Shown here: positions 62,871-64,000 of the stretch, in pieces | Layout: each line of letters opens with the position of its first letter | Numbering within the stretch: the stretch's first letter is position 1 | Assembly: GCF_015207705.1 (NCBI RefSeq) | Contig: NZ_JADEWI010000035.1 | Location: 1 to 64,000, forward strand | Length of the DNA: 64,000 nucleotides | From: Nostoc sp. LEGE 06077 | GTDB lineage: Bacteria > Cyanobacteriota > Cyanobacteriia > Cyanobacteriales > Nostocaceae | Reading direction: 5' to 3' | Notes under the pieces: generated by a model | The model's input: only the letters and a program-made list of their open reading frames with translations | Databases searched by the model: none | What the model was told of the DNA's origin: nothing | Program-made: the position numbers and the translations under genes

Positions 62871-64000
62871 ATGTTTGAGCAGACTTTTAAAAATATTGAT
62901 GATGTTCTCTGGAAAGAGGCAGGTTGTACTACAGAGTTAGATTACACAGAGCAAACCTCTTGGCTGCTGTTTCTGAAGTATTTGGATGATTTGGAGCAGG
63001 AAAGGGCGCTAGAGGCGGAGCTAGCTGACAAGCCATACGAATTTATAATTGATGAGGCGCATCGCTGGTCAGTTTGGGCAGCACCGAAAAAAGCGGATGG
63101 TACATTGGATCATGATAATGCGCTGATTGGCGATGATTTGATTGATTATGTCAACCGCAAGTTATTCCCATATTTACAGAGTTTCAAGCAACGGGCTACT
63201 AGTCCAGATACAATCGAATACAAGATTGGGGAAATTTTTAGCGAGATTAAAAATAGGTTTCAAAGCGGCTACAGCTTGCGGGATGCGCTGGAATATATTG
63301 ATGAGCTACGGTTTCGATCGCAACAGGAGAAACACGAGCTATCGCATCTCTATGAAGCCAAAATCAAAAATATGGGTAATGCGGGGCGTAATGGTGGGGA
63401 ATATTACACGCCGCGTCCGTTGATTCGGGCAATGATTCAGGTGGTGAAGCCGAAGATTGGCGATCGCATTTATGATGGTGCTTGTGGTTCGGCTGGGTTT
63501 TTGTGTGAGAGTTACGACTATTTACGCAAGGGTAAGCTGACTACAAAAGAGCTTGAGATACTGCAAAAACATACGTTTACGGGTAAAGAAAAGAAAAGTT
63601 TGGCGTATGTGATTGCCATCATGAATATGATTTTGCATGGCATTGATGCGCCGAATATTATTCACACCAACACGCTGACGGAAAATCTCAGTGATATTCA
63701 AGACAAAAATCGCTTTGATGTCATCTTGGCTAATCCGCCATTTGGGGGAAAGGAACGCAAGGAAGTACAGCAGAATTTCCCGATTAAGACTGGGGAAACG
63801 GCGTTTCTGTTTTTGCAGCATTTCATCAAAATCCTGAAGCAGGGCGGTAGGGCGGCGGTGGTAATCAAAAATACATTCCTGTCAAATTCGGATAACGCTT
63901 CACGGGCGTTGCGTCAAGAGCTTTTGAGTAGTTGCAATCTGCACACGATTTTAGATTGTCCGAGTGGGACTTTTATCGGGGCAGGAGTAAAAACGGTAGT
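62871..64000 (+). CDS. hsdM: Type I restriction-modification DNA methylase subunit (partial)
   Basis: The frame is open from the ATG at 62871 to the window edge (376 codons), so the gene is cut by the window. The N-terminal HsdM helical domain is MFEQTFKNIDDVLWKEAGCT with SWLLFLKYLDDLEQERAL. The N6-adenine methylase domain has SAM motif DGACGSAGF (D202 onwards), the preceding GRNGGEYYTPRPLIRAMIQV and the catalytic NPPFGG (N288-F291). HsdM with HsdS methylates the target and with HsdR restricts foreign DNA. It is cargo of the CAST, whose boundary is 3.7 kb upstream. hsdS and hsdR are expected just outside the window. Confidence 0.93.
   Translation, partial: MFEQTFKNIDDVLWKEAGCTTELDYTEQTSWLLFLKYLDDLEQERALEAELADKPYEFIIDEAHRWSVWAAPKKADGTLDHDNALIGDDLIDYVNRKLFPYLQSFKQRATSPDTIEYKIGEIFSEIKNRFQSGYSLRDALEYIDELRFRSQQEKHELSHLYEAKIKNMGNAGRNGGEYYTPRPLIRAMIQVVKPKIGDRIYDGACGSAGFLCESYDYLRKGKLTTKELEILQKHTFTGKEKKSLAYVIAIMNMILHGIDAPNIIHTNTLTENLSDIQDKNRFDVILANPPFGGKERKEVQQNFPIKTGETAFLFLQHFIKILKQGGRAAVVIKNTFLSNSDNASRALRQELLSSCNLHTILDCPSGTFIGAGVKTV

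Larger units (their letters stand above)
59151..64000. mobile_element. Type V-K CRISPR-associated transposon (CAST), CRISPR-proximal end
   Basis: The element starts with TGTACA at 59151 and continues beyond the window. In order it holds TnsB-like end repeats, a delocalised homing repeat-spacer, a CRISPR array, a tracrRNA, cas12k, a divergent ribbon-helix-helix regulator and type I restriction-modification cargo (hsdM). This layout is that of the ShCAST group. The insertion point is 55 bp from the PAM of the matching tRNA protospacer, within the range of known V-K elements. The 5 bp before the end, ctttt (59146-59150), is the expected target duplication. The transposition genes tnsB, tnsC and tniQ are not in the window and should lie toward the other end. 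Confidence 0.93.

Overview
The window comes from a filamentous, heterocyst-type cyanobacterium of the Nostoc/Anabaena kind. This rests on the many GCGATCGC (HIP1) octamers, a cyanobacterial hupS/hupL uptake hydrogenase, a microviridin gene cluster, a cyanobacterial-type LexA, and dispersed Nostoc-like palindromic repeats. Most genes are ordinary chromosomal genes. Four parts are accessory and stand out.

1-5.9 kb: a REC-PAS-histidine kinase-REC hybrid sensor, two tandem pentapeptide-repeat paralogues and a secreted hypothetical protein. 5.9-16.2 kb: a microviridin (graspetide) cluster with two precursor genes (TFKFPSDAED and TLKYPSDWED cores), two ATP-grasp ligases (MdnB-like and MdnC-like), an ABC exporter and a GNAT acetyltransferase. 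A LamG-patatin lipase and a glycine-rich membrane protein sit inside the cluster. Each precursor is followed by a similar RNA hairpin, and an 18-bp perfect inverted repeat separates the precursors from the enzymes. 16.3-19.8 kb: tRNA-dihydrouridine synthase, beta-carbonic anhydrase and small proteins.

19.8-26.2 kb: uptake hydrogenase locus. hupS and hupL are separated by an extra 191-aa gene. Divergent from them are four genes (TPR protein, two small membrane proteins, NifU/Rieske protein) of the kind that precede the hyp maturation genes in Nostoc, but no hyp genes follow here. 26.3-32.3 kb: accessory DNA with a DUF262 protein, a RelE/ParE toxin-antitoxin pair, cold-shock/DUF1294 protein, degenerate IS66 and IS630 remnants, and direct repeats. 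32.3-38.2 kb: sugar-nucleotide genes, with a glycosyltransferase-UDP-galactopyranose mutase fusion, a GH1-RmlD fusion and galE, the last preceded by a 21-bp tandem palindrome array. 38.3-48.5 kb: metallo-hydrolase, HflX, asparaginase, ATP-grasp enzyme, GH43, PhyH dioxygenase, cupin, galactokinase and an EgtD-like methyltransferase. 48.5-58.8 kb: murD, glyS, a VapBC pair, a partial Dnd-type locus (DndD-like ATPase, a tiny overlapping gene, a DEAH helicase), lexA and argF.

59.1-64 kb (running off the window): the CRISPR-proximal end of a type V-K CRISPR-associated transposon (CAST). A tRNA-Thr(UGU) gene is followed 3 bp later by a TGTACA transposon end with TnsB-like repeats. Next come a delocalised CRISPR repeat with a 17-nt spacer identical to the tRNA gene next to a GTA PAM, a five-repeat array, a tracrRNA, cas12k, a divergent ribbon-helix-helix regulator with candidate operator repeats over the cas12k promoter, and the start of a type I restriction-modification cargo (hsdM). 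cas12k carries one in-frame amber codon that cuts about 115 residues from its C-terminus. The tnsB/tnsC/tniQ genes must lie outside the window if they are present.
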